Source: Pseudomonadota bacterium (GTDB lineage Bacteria > Pseudomonadota > Alphaproteobacteria > Rhizobiales > Rhizobiaceae). From it: a DNA stretch of 64,000 nucleotides. This document shows positions 9,587-17,941 of the stretch, piece by piece (the first letter of the stretch is position 1; every line of letters starts with the position of its first letter). The DNA lies in assembly GCA_020161665.1 (NCBI GenBank), contig JAIUPA010000038.1, positions 62,001 to 126,000 of the forward strand, in the 5' to 3' direction. Below the pieces are notes generated by a model. The model did no database searches. It saw nothing but the letters and a program-made list of their open reading frames with translations, and was not told where the DNA came from. The position numbers were made by a program, and so were the translations under genes.

Positions 9587-10528
9587 ATGGCACCTCCCCT
9601 CTCTTCATTGCCGCTGCTGAAGCTCTCCCATCTGCGGCTCATTGCGGCCATTGCCCAGCACGGGCAAATCCAGCTGGCGGCGCAGGCGCTCAAGCTGACG
9701 CAGCCCGCCGCCTCGAGAACCCTTGCGGAGATTGAAAAAATGGTGGGCGGGCCGCTCTTCGAGCGCCATCCGCGCGGCATGACCGCCACGCCCATGGGGG
9801 CCGTTCTGGTGCGCCGCGCCCACACAATGTTGATGGAGATGCGCGATCTCGCCCATGAGTTGCAGCAGGAACGCGATGGCGCGACCGGCCTCGTGCAGAC
9901 CGGGGCCGTGACCGGACCCGCCGTCGGCTGCCTCGTGCCCGCCATTCGCAAGCTGAAAAGCATCAGTCCCAATGTGGAACTGCGCGTGGATGTCGGCCCC
10001 TCCATCCAGCTGATGCGCGGGCTGGAAGAAGGCGATTATGACTTCATCATCGGGCGTCTTCTGCCCGAAAACGATGCGGATGCCTTCCATATCGTGCCCG
10101 GCAAGATCGAACGCGTGCGCTGTCTGGTGCGAAGCGGCCATCCGCTGGCCGGGCGCAGCCATGTGCCGCTTCAGGATCTGCGCCATCACCCGTGGATGAT
10201 CCAGGAGCGCGGCACGCCGATCCGCCAGGCCGTCGAAGGGGCCTTCATCGGCAAGGGCCTGACGGTGCCCTCCAATGTTGTCGCCACCTCCTCGCTGGTG
10301 CTGATGATGGCGCTGTTGAACGATTCAGACATGATCGCGCCGATGTCCGTCGAGGTGGCGCGCATGATCGAGGCAACCAGTGGCGGCACGCTGACCGCGC
10401 TGGATCTCGATATCCCCATCGAGGTTTCGCCCTATCACATCATCACGCGCCGTGATCGCCGCCTGTCACCGGCGGCCAGCCGCTTTTACGCACTGGTTCT
10501 GGAAGAAATGGCCCGTTTGCGCGAATAG
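9587..10528 (+). CDS. gbpR: LysR-family regulator GbpR of the chvE locus
   Basis: A 313-residue LysR regulator starting MAPPLSSLPL. The N-terminal winged HTH includes LAAQALKLTQPAASRTLAEIE (broken here only as a motif label) and the remainder is a periplasmic-binding-like effector domain. In Agrobacterium, GbpR activates chvE in response to arabinose, fucose and galactose, and the divergent layout here is the same. Its last 167 bases, stop included, occur a second time at 24083-24249 with only silent differences. It ends seven bases before a 72-bp palindromic element shared with the convergent eutE gene. Confidence 0.9.
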   Translation: MAPPLSSLPLLKLSHLRLIAAIAQHGQIQLAAQALKLTQPAASRTLAEIEKMVGGPLFERHPRGMTATPMGAVLVRRAHTMLMEMRDLAHELQQERDGATGLVQTGAVTGPAVGCLVPAIRKLKSISPNVELRVDVGPSIQLMRGLEEGDYDFIIGRLLPENDADAFHIVPGKIERVRCLVRSGHPLAGRSHVPLQDLRHHPWMIQERGTPIRQAVEGAFIGKGLTVPSNVVATSSLVLMMALLNDSDMIAPMSVEVARMIEATSGGTLTALDLDIPIEVSPYHIITRRDRRLSPAASRFYALVLEEMARLRE

Positions 10529-10535
10529 CGTGTTA

Positions 10536-10607
10536 GGCATCGTAAACTGACCGGCAAAGAGGCCGGAACATGACGCCGTCCTACTTTGTCGGTCAGTTTA
10601 CGATGCC
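10536..10607. repeat. 72-bp palindromic element, copy A, between convergent gbpR and eutE
   Basis: An 18-bp arm starting GGCATCGTAAACTGACCG (10536-10553) is repeated as its exact reverse complement at 10590-10607. The inner halves are imperfectly complementary (GCAAAGAGGCC against GTAGGAC-type sequence). It lies between two converging gene ends and could act as a bidirectional terminator. A diverged copy (about 88% identical over 60 bases) is at 23970-24030. The form fits a MITE-like or REP-like element, or the fused ends of a lost insertion sequence. No transposase is present. Confidence 0.8.
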
Positions 10608-10639
10608 GTCTGCAGCCTTGGCCGCAGACACCGCTTCCA

Positions 10640-11644
10640 TCAAACGGCAATCGCAACGACACCGACACAGTCACCGGGTTTGATAAGCCCCGGGAAATGC
10701 CGAGCCGCGAGGACACCATCCATCTTTGCCTTCACGTCCAGTGGGGTGAGGCCGGTTCGTCCGACCGGGTGGATGCGGGCCAGCACCTCACCCTTGCGCA
10801 CCACTCCGCCAAGATCGACGAGCGGCTCGAGAAGCCCCCCATCCTCGGCAAAGGAAAAACAATCACCATCCGGCATATCGAGCCATTGTGTGGGACCGAG
10901 TTCCGGCTGTCCCTTGAGAAGACCGGAAGCCTTCAGCACATTGCGAACGCCGCGCTTGGCGTACCCGGCACTTTCCGCCGTTGCTGTGCCACCGCCACGC
11001 AGCTCAGTGGTGATGAAAACCTTGCCCATCTCCTCGGCGGCGGTGTCGTACATGCCGACCGCATCGATCTCCAGCATCTTCATCGAATAGGGAGCGGAGA
11101 ACGCCGCCACCAGATCGAAGATTTTCGCCTCCTGCGCCTTGTCGGGCAGGATGTGCCCGGCGCAGAACGGCATGAAGTCCAGCGTCCTGCCACCGGAGTG
11201 AAAGTCGAGAACGATGTCGGCCATCGGCAGGAGAAAGCGCTGGAAATAGTCGGCAATCTTCTGCGTCACCGTGCCATCGGGACGACCGGGAAACGACCGG
11301 TTCATATTGCCCTTGTCGATGGGTGAGGTTCGCGTGCCCGCCAGAAAGGCCGGATAGTTCATCGCCGGAACGATGATCAAACGGCCCGAAACATCTTCGG
11401 CACGCACCGTATTGGCAAGGTCGAAGAGCGCAATCGGCCCCTCATACTCGTCACCGTGATTGCCGCCGGTGAGAAGGGCCGTCGGCCCCTCCCCGTTCTT
11501 GATGGAGGTGACGGGAACCATCACCGATCCCCAGGCGGAATCATCGCGGCTATAGGGGAGCCGGAGGAAACCGTGGTGAACACCGTCCGCATCGAAGTCG
11601 ATGGTCGGGCTCACCGGTGACGGACAGAGTTCAGCAGTCGTCAT
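10640..11644 (-). CDS. eutE: N-acetyl-L-2,4-diaminobutyrate deacetylase (ectoine catabolism)
   Basis: A 334-residue deacylase of the succinylglutamate desuccinylase/aspartoacylase family. Zinc-site motifs are visible: GGNHGDEYEGP near residue 60 and DFHSGGRTLDFMP near residue 145, with a glutamate in ITTELRGGGTATAE. It corresponds to EutE/DoeB, which removes acetate from N-alpha-acetyl-diaminobutyrate formed by ectoine hydrolase. It is the last gene of the ehuABCD-eutABCDE operon, three bases after eutD, and ends at the palindromic element. Confidence 0.92.
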   Translation of the reverse strand: MTTAELCPSPVSPTIDFDADGVHHGFLRLPYSRDDSAWGSVMVPVTSIKNGEGPTALLTGGNHGDEYEGPIALFDLANTVRAEDVSGRLIIVPAMNYPAFLAGTRTSPIDKGNMNRSFPGRPDGTVTQKIADYFQRFLLPMADIVLDFHSGGRTLDFMPFCAGHILPDKAQEAKIFDLVAAFSAPYSMKMLEIDAVGMYDTAAEEMGKVFITTELRGGGTATAESAGYAKRGVRNVLKASGLLKGQPELGPTQWLDMPDGDCFSFAEDGGLLEPLVDLGGVVRKGEVLARIHPVGRTGLTPLDVKAKMDGVLAARHFPGLIKPGDCVGVVAIAV

Positions 11645-11647
11645 GGC

Positions 11648-12829
11648 TTAATCCTTGACGAACAGCTTGCGCGGAACGTTCGCGAAGCATTCCACACCGG
11701 TTTCGGTGATGAGGATGCTTTCCGTCGTCTCGAAACCCATGTCTTCCAGCCACAGACCGGTCATGAAATGGAACGTCATGCCGGGCTTCAGTTCCGTGCG
11801 GTCGCCGGGGCGCAGGCTCATGGTGCGTTCGCCCCAATCCGGCGGATAGGACATGCCGATGGAGTAGCCCGTGCGGTTATCCTTGACGATGCCATACTTC
11901 TTCAAGACGCCGAAGAAGGCATTGGCGATGTCTTCGCAGGTATTGCCCGGCTTGGCAGCGGCAAGCCCCGCCTCCATGCCCTCAAGCGTTGCCTTTTCCG
12001 CATCGATAAAGGCCTGCGTCGGCTTTCCGAGGAAAACCGTACGCGATAGCGGAACGTGGTAACGGTTATAGCAACCGGCAATCTCGAAGAAGGTGCCTTC
12101 CCCGGACTGAAGCGGGCGCTCGTCCCACGTCAGGTGCGGCGCAGAGGCCTCGACGCCCGACGGCAGAAGCGGCACGATGGCGGGATAATCACCGCCGATG
12201 CCATCAACACCGCGTGTTCCGGCATCATAAATTTCGGCCACGAGATCGCATTTGCGCATGCCCACTTCAATCTTGTCGAAGATCCGCGCATGCATGGCTT
12301 CAACGATGCGGGCAGCGTTTCGCATATAGGCGATTTCCGTCGGGCTCTTGATGGCGCGCTGCCAGTTAACCAGCGCCGTGGCATCAAGGAAGCGGGCATT
12401 CGGCAGGTGCTTCTGCAGGCTTGCAAAAGCGGCGGCCGAAAACCAGTAATTGTCCATCTCCACGCCGATGCGCAGATTGCCGTAGCCACGCTCGATAAGC
12501 CGCTCCGACAGATAGTCCATCGGGTGGCGTTCGGTCGACTGCACATAATGGTCGGGATAGCCAATGATGTTGTCATGGGCGAGATAGGCCGTCAGCTTGG
12601 CCCCGTTGGCATCCTGCCCGCGCCCGTACCAGATCGGCTCGCCGGTCGGCGGCACGACAACCGCCTGATGCACATAAAAGGACCAGCCATCATAGCCGGT
12701 CAGCCAGGCCATGTTGGTGGGATCGGAGACGATCAGAAGGTCGACGCCTTTCTTTTCCATGGCGATGCGGGTTTTGGCCAGCCGCGCGGCAAACTCCTCC
12801 CGCGTGAATTTGAGATTGGGTATGTTCAT
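11648..12829 (-). CDS. eutD: Ectoine hydrolase (M24 peptidase family)
   Basis: A 393-residue protein of the M24 (creatinase/aminopeptidase P) family, matching EutD/DoeA. The N-terminal creatinase-like domain has LTGYDGWSFYVHQAVV, and the C-terminal pita-bread domain has GEGTFFEIAGCYNRYHVPLS. It opens the ectoine ring to N-acetyl-diaminobutyrate. As is usual for DoeA/EutD, the full five-ligand dinuclear metal set of aminopeptidases is not apparent. I start at MNIPNL because AGAGGA precedes it at proper spacing. It is followed immediately by eutE, its pathway partner. Confidence 0.92.
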   Translation of the reverse strand: MNIPNLKFTREEFAARLAKTRIAMEKKGVDLLIVSDPTNMAWLTGYDGWSFYVHQAVVVPPTGEPIWYGRGQDANGAKLTAYLAHDNIIGYPDHYVQSTERHPMDYLSERLIERGYGNLRIGVEMDNYWFSAAAFASLQKHLPNARFLDATALVNWQRAIKSPTEIAYMRNAARIVEAMHARIFDKIEVGMRKCDLVAEIYDAGTRGVDGIGGDYPAIVPLLPSGVEASAPHLTWDERPLQSGEGTFFEIAGCYNRYHVPLSRTVFLGKPTQAFIDAEKATLEGMEAGLAAAKPGNTCEDIANAFFGVLKKYGIVKDNRTGYSIGMSYPPDWGERTMSLRPGDRTELKPGMTFHFMTGLWLEDMGFETTESILITETGVECFANVPRKLFVKD

Positions 12830-12861
12830 TCCACTATCCTCTTCTCCGGTCCCAACCGGTC

Positions 12862-13860
12862 TCAAACATCGAAAGTCGTGCCTGCCATCGCCGCTTTGGC
12901 CCGTGAGAGCGCAAGGGAAGCGATGGCAGTATCCTGAATGCCGGTGCCCGTCAGATCAGCGAGCGTGATGGCGGTGTCGCTGCTTCGCCCCACGGCCTTT
13001 CCGGCGATGACCTCTCCCAGTTCCGGGAAGGTTTGCCCGGAGGAGACGAGCCCTGCAGCAATGGCATGGTGGAGTTCGCCCAGCAGCCGCGTTTGCGACA
13101 GGCGGTCGGCGACATAAGTAAAATCCGGCAGGTGGAAGACCGCAGACTCCACCTCGTTCTTGTGTTCCGCGTCAGATCCCATCGCGGTCACATGCTGGCC
13201 GGGGGTGAGCCACGCCGCCTGAAGCAGTGGCTTATCAGCGGGCGTCGTGGTGATGACGATATCAGCCCCGCAAACCGCAGCTGCCGGATCAGCAACCACA
13301 TGGACCGCGAGACCGGGAAGGCTTGCGGCCAGATCATCGGCTGCGGCCTGCGCCTTGGCATGATCGCGAGCAACGACGCGCACCTCTGACAAGTCGCGAA
13401 CCAGCGACAGGGCTCGCACCTGCAGGCGCGCCTGCATACCGGCTCCGAACACGGTGACGATGGCCGAGCCTTCCCGCGACAGGTGCTTCGCCGCGACAGC
13501 ACCAGCCGCTGCGGTGCGCACATCAGTGAGATAGCCATTGTCGAGCAGAAGAGCCTCGACCAGCCCGGTGCGACTGGAAAGTACGACCATCATGCCGTTG
13601 GTGCTGGGCAGGCCCAGTTTCGGGTTATCAAAAAAGCCGGGGCTGATCTTGATGGCGAAATGATCAAGGCCGGGCACATAAGCGGTCTTCACATCCACCT
13701 CGCCGCGATGCTCGGGAATATCGAGCCTCAGGATCGGCGGCATGGCGACAGCTTCGGTGGCGAGTGCCCTGAAGGCATCCTCGACCACCGTCACCGCCGT
13801 CGCATCGAGTGGCACGAGGCGCTTGAGGTCCGCCTCGGTCAAAATGGCGATCTTTCTCAT
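12862..13860 (-). CDS. eutC: Ornithine cyclodeaminase/mu-crystallin family protein EutC
   Basis: A 332-residue member of the ornithine cyclodeaminase/alanine dehydrogenase family. The NAD-binding Rossmann motif VTVFGAGMQARLQVRAL is near residues 133-149. In ectoine operons EutC accompanies EutB and both are implicated in converting hydroxyectoine-derived intermediates to ectoine-pathway ones. It overlaps eutB by four bases and precedes eutD by 32 bases. The assignment rests on family plus the exact operon order. Confidence 0.88.
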   Translation of the reverse strand: MRKIAILTEADLKRLVPLDATAVTVVEDAFRALATEAVAMPPILRLDIPEHRGEVDVKTAYVPGLDHFAIKISPGFFDNPKLGLPSTNGMMVVLSSRTGLVEALLLDNGYLTDVRTAAAGAVAAKHLSREGSAIVTVFGAGMQARLQVRALSLVRDLSEVRVVARDHAKAQAAADDLAASLPGLAVHVVADPAAAVCGADIVITTTPADKPLLQAAWLTPGQHVTAMGSDAEHKNEVESAVFHLPDFTYVADRLSQTRLLGELHHAIAAGLVSSGQTFPELGEVIAGKAVGRSSDTAITLADLTGTGIQDTAIASLALSRAKAAMAGTTFDV

Positions 13861-14855
13861 GCTCCCTCCTCCTGAAACGGATCATCGACACCGTTCATCA
13901 CAGCGCGGTGCAGTGTCATGTCGACATTTCGACCACTGACGATCACGGCAACCGGCCCGGCAAGACGGCCGACCCGCCAGGCCAGAAGGGCCGCGACGCC
14001 GACAGCGCCAGCGCCTTCGCAAACCTCGCGTTCCACCGCATAAAGATGGCGCATGCCCGCTGCGATCTCGCCTTCGGAAAGCAGGATCACCTCGTCCAGC
14101 AGGTCGCGGCAGAGGGGAAACGTGATGCGGTTTTTAAGGCCAATGCCACCGCCCAGTGAATCGGCCAGGCTGCGCTCTTCCCTCACCAGAACGGGATGCC
14201 CGGCGGCCAAACTGGCCGCCATGGCCGCGCCACGCTCCATGGTGATGCCGATCACGCGCGTCTTTGGCTTGCGGCCCTTGATGGCGGCGGCAACCCCTGC
14301 CGCCAACCCGCCACCCGAAAGCGGCACCAGAACGGTTTCAACATCCGCCATGTCATCGAGAATTTCGTGGCCAATCGTGCCCTGACCCGAAACGACAGCC
14401 GCATCATCGAAGGGCGCGACCATCGCATAGCCCTCGCGCGACAGCCGCTCGGCCTCCAGCTGCGCATCATCCTGCGATTGCCCGACGATACGCGTCTCGG
14501 CACCGAGGCGGCGAATTTCGGCCAGCTTGTTGCCCGGCACCAGAGCCGACATGCAGATGATAGCGGGAATGCCCTCGGCCGCAGCGGCATAAGCCAAAGC
14601 CCGGCCATGATTACCGGTGGACGCAGCAACCACCCCCTTCGCCCGTGCCTGTGGCGACAGCGACAGAAGCGCGTTCGTCGCACCGCGCAGCTTGAAGGAA
14701 CCGGTGATCTGCCGGGTCTCTAGTTTCAACGCCACCGGCACGCCGCAAAGAGCCGTCAGCGACGGCGAAGCGTCAAGCGGGGTGCGCCGGATTCTGGACG
14801 CAATTCGGGTGCCGGCGGCCTCGACGGTCGCCGTTGTCACATCAGATGGGGACAT
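13857..14855 (-). CDS. eutB: PLP-dependent threonine dehydratase-like enzyme EutB
   Basis: A 332-residue fold-type II PLP enzyme. The cofactor lysine is in GSFKLRGATNAL near residue 55, and a glycine-rich phosphate loop LSGGGLAAGVAAA is near residue 180. It resembles threonine/serine dehydratases and matches EutB of the hydroxyectoine branch. It overlaps eutC by four bases and lies three bases after eutA. The reaction, probably dehydration of a hydroxylated diaminobutyrate derivative, is inferred from pathway knowledge. Confidence 0.88.
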   Translation of the reverse strand: MSPSDVTTATVEAAGTRIASRIRRTPLDASPSLTALCGVPVALKLETRQITGSFKLRGATNALLSLSPQARAKGVVAASTGNHGRALAYAAAAEGIPAIICMSALVPGNKLAEIRRLGAETRIVGQSQDDAQLEAERLSREGYAMVAPFDDAAVVSGQGTIGHEILDDMADVETVLVPLSGGGLAAGVAAAIKGRKPKTRVIGITMERGAAMAASLAAGHPVLVREERSLADSLGGGIGLKNRITFPLCRDLLDEVILLSEGEIAAGMRHLYAVEREVCEGAGAVGVAALLAWRVGRLAGPVAVIVSGRNVDMTLHRAVMNGVDDPFQEEGA

Positions 14856-14858
14856 GGC

Positions 14859-15638
14859 TCAGAGGCTTTCGAGGGGTTTCGTCATGAGTTGACCAAGTTC
14901 GGGGCGAGCGGCGATATCGCCGCATAAACGCAACGTCGCCCAGGCCGTTGCGAGGTTCGAGGAGACAACAGGCTTGCCGATGGTTGCTTCCAGACGCGCG
15001 ACCACTTCAGCGGCACGAACGGCGGTACATGCAATGAACAGCGCATCGGATGAAGGATCAAAGGCTTCCACGCCGAAGGCGACAATATCGTCATGGCTGA
15101 TGCGCGCCATTTCGCGATCATCCTCAAGACCAAGGCAGGTGAAGCGGGCAATGTCGAAACCAAGCCGGGCGAAATAGGTGGCCATCGGACGGCTGGTTTC
15201 AAGCGTATAGGGCGTCAGAATGGAGATGCGCTTGGCCCCGACCGCCTTTAACCCGGCGACCGAAGCCGCGGTTGGCGTCACGACGGCGGCATCCGGCTTT
15301 GCGCTATGGATCGCTTTTGCCACCTCGGCATCACCAATCACCACGGAGGCGGAGGTGCAGGAATAGACCACGACATCGAGAGCCTCGCCGGGCAGGATCA
15401 TGGCAGCCCCGTCAGCCAGTCGCGGCTGCATGGCGGCAAGCGTCTCCGGCGTGACCGGATTGGCGTAGTGAATGCGGGTGGCATAAAGGCCGATGCGCGG
15501 CCCCGCGACCATGCGGTCAAAATCATGTTCGGTCGTGTGGTCCGTCGCAAGAATGACGAGGCCGACACGTTTTTCGACGGCACGGTCATCAAGTTTCGGC
15601 GGGCGGCTGGCCAGCGTGAGAACGGGAAGGTCGGTCAT
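14859..15638 (-). CDS. eutA: Asp/Glu racemase-superfamily protein EutA
   Basis: A 259-residue protein of the aspartate/maleate isomerase-arylmalonate decarboxylase group. Two cysteines in the expected positions are visible in VVVYSCTSASVVIG and LFIACTAVRAAEVV. In ectoine gene clusters EutA is linked to hydroxyectoine use, where it may handle a stereochemical step. It begins with a one-base overlap on the ehuD stop and leads the catabolic half of the operon. Confidence 0.88.
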   Translation of the reverse strand: MTDLPVLTLASRPPKLDDRAVEKRVGLVILATDHTTEHDFDRMVAGPRIGLYATRIHYANPVTPETLAAMQPRLADGAAMILPGEALDVVVYSCTSASVVIGDAEVAKAIHSAKPDAAVVTPTAASVAGLKAVGAKRISILTPYTLETSRPMATYFARLGFDIARFTCLGLEDDREMARISHDDIVAFGVEAFDPSSDALFIACTAVRAAEVVARLEATIGKPVVSSNLATAWATLRLCGDIAARPELGQLMTKPLESL

Positions 15639-16300
15639 CAGCGGTCATCCTTCGGGGCAAAGCGGACCTCCAGCATGCGCACCCCCATCACCGAGATCAA
15701 GCTGATGACGAGGAAGAACACGCCCACGATCGTCATCGGTTCGACATAGCGGTAATTGCTGTTGGCGAGGCTCTTGGCCTGGTTCATCAGTTCAAGAACC
15801 GTAATGGCGGACAGCAGCGGCGTTTCCTTGAACATGGCAATGAGATAGTTGGCGAGCGCCGGGATCATCGGCGGGATGGCCTGCGGAAGAATGATATGCA
15901 CCCAGGTCTGGCGCACGGAAAGGTTCACGGCCTTGGCAGCTTCCCATTGGCCACGTGACACGTTTTCGATACCCGACCGATAAACTTCCGCCGCATAGGT
16001 GGAGTAATGCAGGCCAATGCCGATAACGCCTGCCAGAAGGGCCGGGAGGCGAATGCCGAGATCGGGCAGCACATAGAAAATGAAGTAAAGCTGCACCAGA
16101 AGCGGCGTACCGCGAATAAACTCCACCAGGAAGCTTGCCGAGCGCGCCACCGCGCGATTGCCGGAGCGGCGCAGGATGGCGAAGACAAGCCCGCCGACCG
16201 CCGCAAACGCTGCCCCGAGGACGGTGGCAATAATGGTGATCTTCAGCCCGGAAAACAGGTCAGGCAGGATCTGGCGGACGAATTCCCAATCCCATTCCAT
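15638..16300 (-). CDS. ehuD: Ectoine/hydroxyectoine ABC transporter permease EhuD
   Basis: A 220-residue polar amino acid-type permease. The N-terminal half has the family segment FIRGTPLLVQLYFIFYVLP near residues 75-93, and the EAA-loop region reads YRSGIENVSRGQWEAAKAV. I start at MEWDWEF, four bases after the ehuC stop. It pairs with EhuC to form the membrane channel for compatible solutes. The gene overlaps eutA by one base, joining uptake to catabolism in one message. Confidence 0.92.
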   Translation of the reverse strand: MEWDWEFVRQILPDLFSGLKITIIATVLGAAFAAVGGLVFAILRRSGNRAVARSASFLVEFIRGTPLLVQLYFIFYVLPDLGIRLPALLAGVIGIGLHYSTYAAEVYRSGIENVSRGQWEAAKAVNLSVRQTWVHIILPQAIPPMIPALANYLIAMFKETPLLSAITVLELMNQAKSLANSNYRYVEPMTIVGVFFLVISLISVMGVRMLEVRFAPKDDR

Positions 16301-16304
16301 GGGT

Positions 16305-16964
16305 TCAGCTCCTGACGCCGTCGAGGCCGCGCGTAATGCGTTTCTCATAGAGGCCGATGGCTCTGGAGATCACGGTGGACATGATGAAATAAAGAACGAG
16401 GATGGTGAGGAAGGGCACGAAAGTGTTGCCCGTCTGGGCGCGCACGATTTGCGCCTGAAAGGTCATGTCGGAGAGCGAGATCAATGAGACAACTGCTGTC
16501 GCCTTCAAAAGCTCGATGGCATTGTTGCCAAAGGTCGGCAGCATCAGGGGCAGCGCCTGCGGCAGGATGATGTAGCGCATACGCTGATACTGCGTGAAGT
16601 TCAGCGCGATGCAGGCCTCGAACTGTTCACGCGGCACCGACTTGATCGCACCGCGCACCACTTCCGCGCCATAAGCTCCAACATTCAGCCCCAGCACCAG
16701 AACACCCGCCTGAAACGGGGAAAGCGAAATGTCGAACAGCGGCAGGACGAAGTAGACCCAGAAAAGCTGGACGAAAATCGACGTGCCGCGGAAGAACTCC
16801 ACATAGGTCACGGCAAGGGCCCGAACCGCAGTGAAGCGGCTGAGCCTCCCCAACCCGGCCAGAAAGGCTGCAACAAGCGCAACCGCCGAGCCGCACAGCG
16901 TCAGCGAAAGCGTGACGAATGCGCCGTCGATGATCAGTCCGATATAACCGGCCCAGTCTGTCAT
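16305..16964 (-). CDS. ehuC: Ectoine/hydroxyectoine ABC transporter permease EhuC
   Basis: A 219-residue inner-membrane permease of the His/Glu/Gln (polar amino acid) family. It has the conserved EFFRGTSIFVQLFWVYFVLP stretch and the EAA-type loop VVRGAIKSVPREQFEACIAL. The start MTDWAG follows an AGGGAA at good spacing. It is the first permease of the Ehu system, after the binding protein gene ehuB, from which it is separated by a strong hairpin. Confidence 0.92.
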   Translation of the reverse strand: MTDWAGYIGLIIDGAFVTLSLTLCGSAVALVAAFLAGLGRLSRFTAVRALAVTYVEFFRGTSIFVQLFWVYFVLPLFDISLSPFQAGVLVLGLNVGAYGAEVVRGAIKSVPREQFEACIALNFTQYQRMRYIILPQALPLMLPTFGNNAIELLKATAVVSLISLSDMTFQAQIVRAQTGNTFVPFLTILVLYFIMSTVISRAIGLYEKRITRGLDGVRS

Positions 16965-16989
16965 GGCTTGCGTTCCCTGTGGTGATAGG

Positions 16990-17019
16990 TTCCCCCACAG
17001 CGGTTTCACCGTGGGGGAA
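16990..17019 (-). other. Hairpin between ehuB and ehuC
   Basis: TTCCCCCAC and GTGGGGGAA form a 9-bp perfect stem in the 67-bp gap after the binding-protein gene. No T run follows. As with the chvE-gguA gap, a hairpin directly after a periplasmic binding protein gene suggests 3'-end protection and unequal expression within the operon (inference). Confidence 0.6.
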
Positions 17020-17031
17020 TGGTTCACATGC

Positions 17032-17874
17032 CTACTTGCCTGCGCACAGCTTTTCGCGCGAGGTCGACATGGCCGCAGCCGCCGAGAAGCCGTAAGGTTC
17101 GATGATCTTGGCAAATTCGCCGGACTTCTTCAGCTCTGCAAGCTTCACGTCGAAAGCATCGCGCAGCGCTTCATCACCCTTGCGGAAAGCCGCGCCGTCA
17201 CAATAGACCGGCGCGCCAACGACCGGAGCAACGACTTCCAGAGACGGGTCCTTGGCCTGCGTCACCAAGGCATTGATCGACAGGACCGGCAGGGAATAAA
17301 CGTCGATACGGCCGTCCTGAAGCATCTTCAAACCACTCTGGCCGTCCGGAACAACGATCACGCGATCACGCGGAACGCCTGCTTCCAGAGCCAGCTTTTC
17401 TTCCGTACCGCCTCCAGGTGCGCCGATCTTCACATCCGGATTGGCGGCAATATCCTGGAAGCTCTTGAGGTTCTTCGGGTTGCCCTTCTTGAGGGCGAAG
17501 GCTTCGGCATCACACAGAACCGGCTCGGAATAGACCACCGCCGCACAGCGTTCCGGCTTCATAAAGAGACCTGCCGTCACGGCATCGAAGCGACGGGCCT
17601 GAAGGCCGGGGATCATCGCGCCATATTCAGAGATCGACGCCACGACATCATTGATGCCGAGACGCTTGAACACTTCGCGGGCCACATCGGGACCAGCACC
17701 CGAAACCTTGCCATCAGCCGTCACCGAGGTGAACGGCGGCTCGTTGGCGATGGCGATACGGGCAAAGCCCTGTTCTTTCAGCTGTTCCAGCTTGTCGGCG
17801 GCGGGGGCCTGCGAAGCCAGAAGCGCGACCATCGCGGCACCGGCGGCAAGTTTCATCCAGTTGGCAATCTGCAT
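17032..17874 (-). CDS. ehuB: Ectoine/hydroxyectoine periplasmic binding protein EhuB
   Basis: A 280-residue family 3 solute-binding protein. A signal peptide (residues 1 to about 27, hydrophobic AAGAAMVALLAS core) is followed by the type II binding fold with RIAIANEPPFTSV and the FDAVTAGLFMKPERC segment. I use the ATG at 17874, preceded by GAGGAGA. It captures ectoine and hydroxyectoine for EhuACD. Residues that cage ectoine in the S. meliloti protein cannot be assigned with certainty here. Confidence 0.92.
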   Translation of the reverse strand: MQIANWMKLAAGAAMVALLASQAPAADKLEQLKEQGFARIAIANEPPFTSVTADGKVSGAGPDVAREVFKRLGINDVVASISEYGAMIPGLQARRFDAVTAGLFMKPERCAAVVYSEPVLCDAEAFALKKGNPKNLKSFQDIAANPDVKIGAPGGGTEEKLALEAGVPRDRVIVVPDGQSGLKMLQDGRIDVYSLPVLSINALVTQAKDPSLEVVAPVVGAPVYCDGAAFRKGDEALRDAFDVKLAELKKSGEFAKIIEPYGFSAAAAMSTSREKLCAGK

Positions 17875-17941
17875 CGGTACTCTCCTCAGAGTGAGTTTGA
17901 TCGAGAAATCAGGTTCGGAACATGAAGATGCGCAAAGCGCA

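Noticed and set aside
10536..10607. A full insertion sequence at the palindromic element
   Set aside because: There is no transposase frame between the arms, which are only 36 bases apart.
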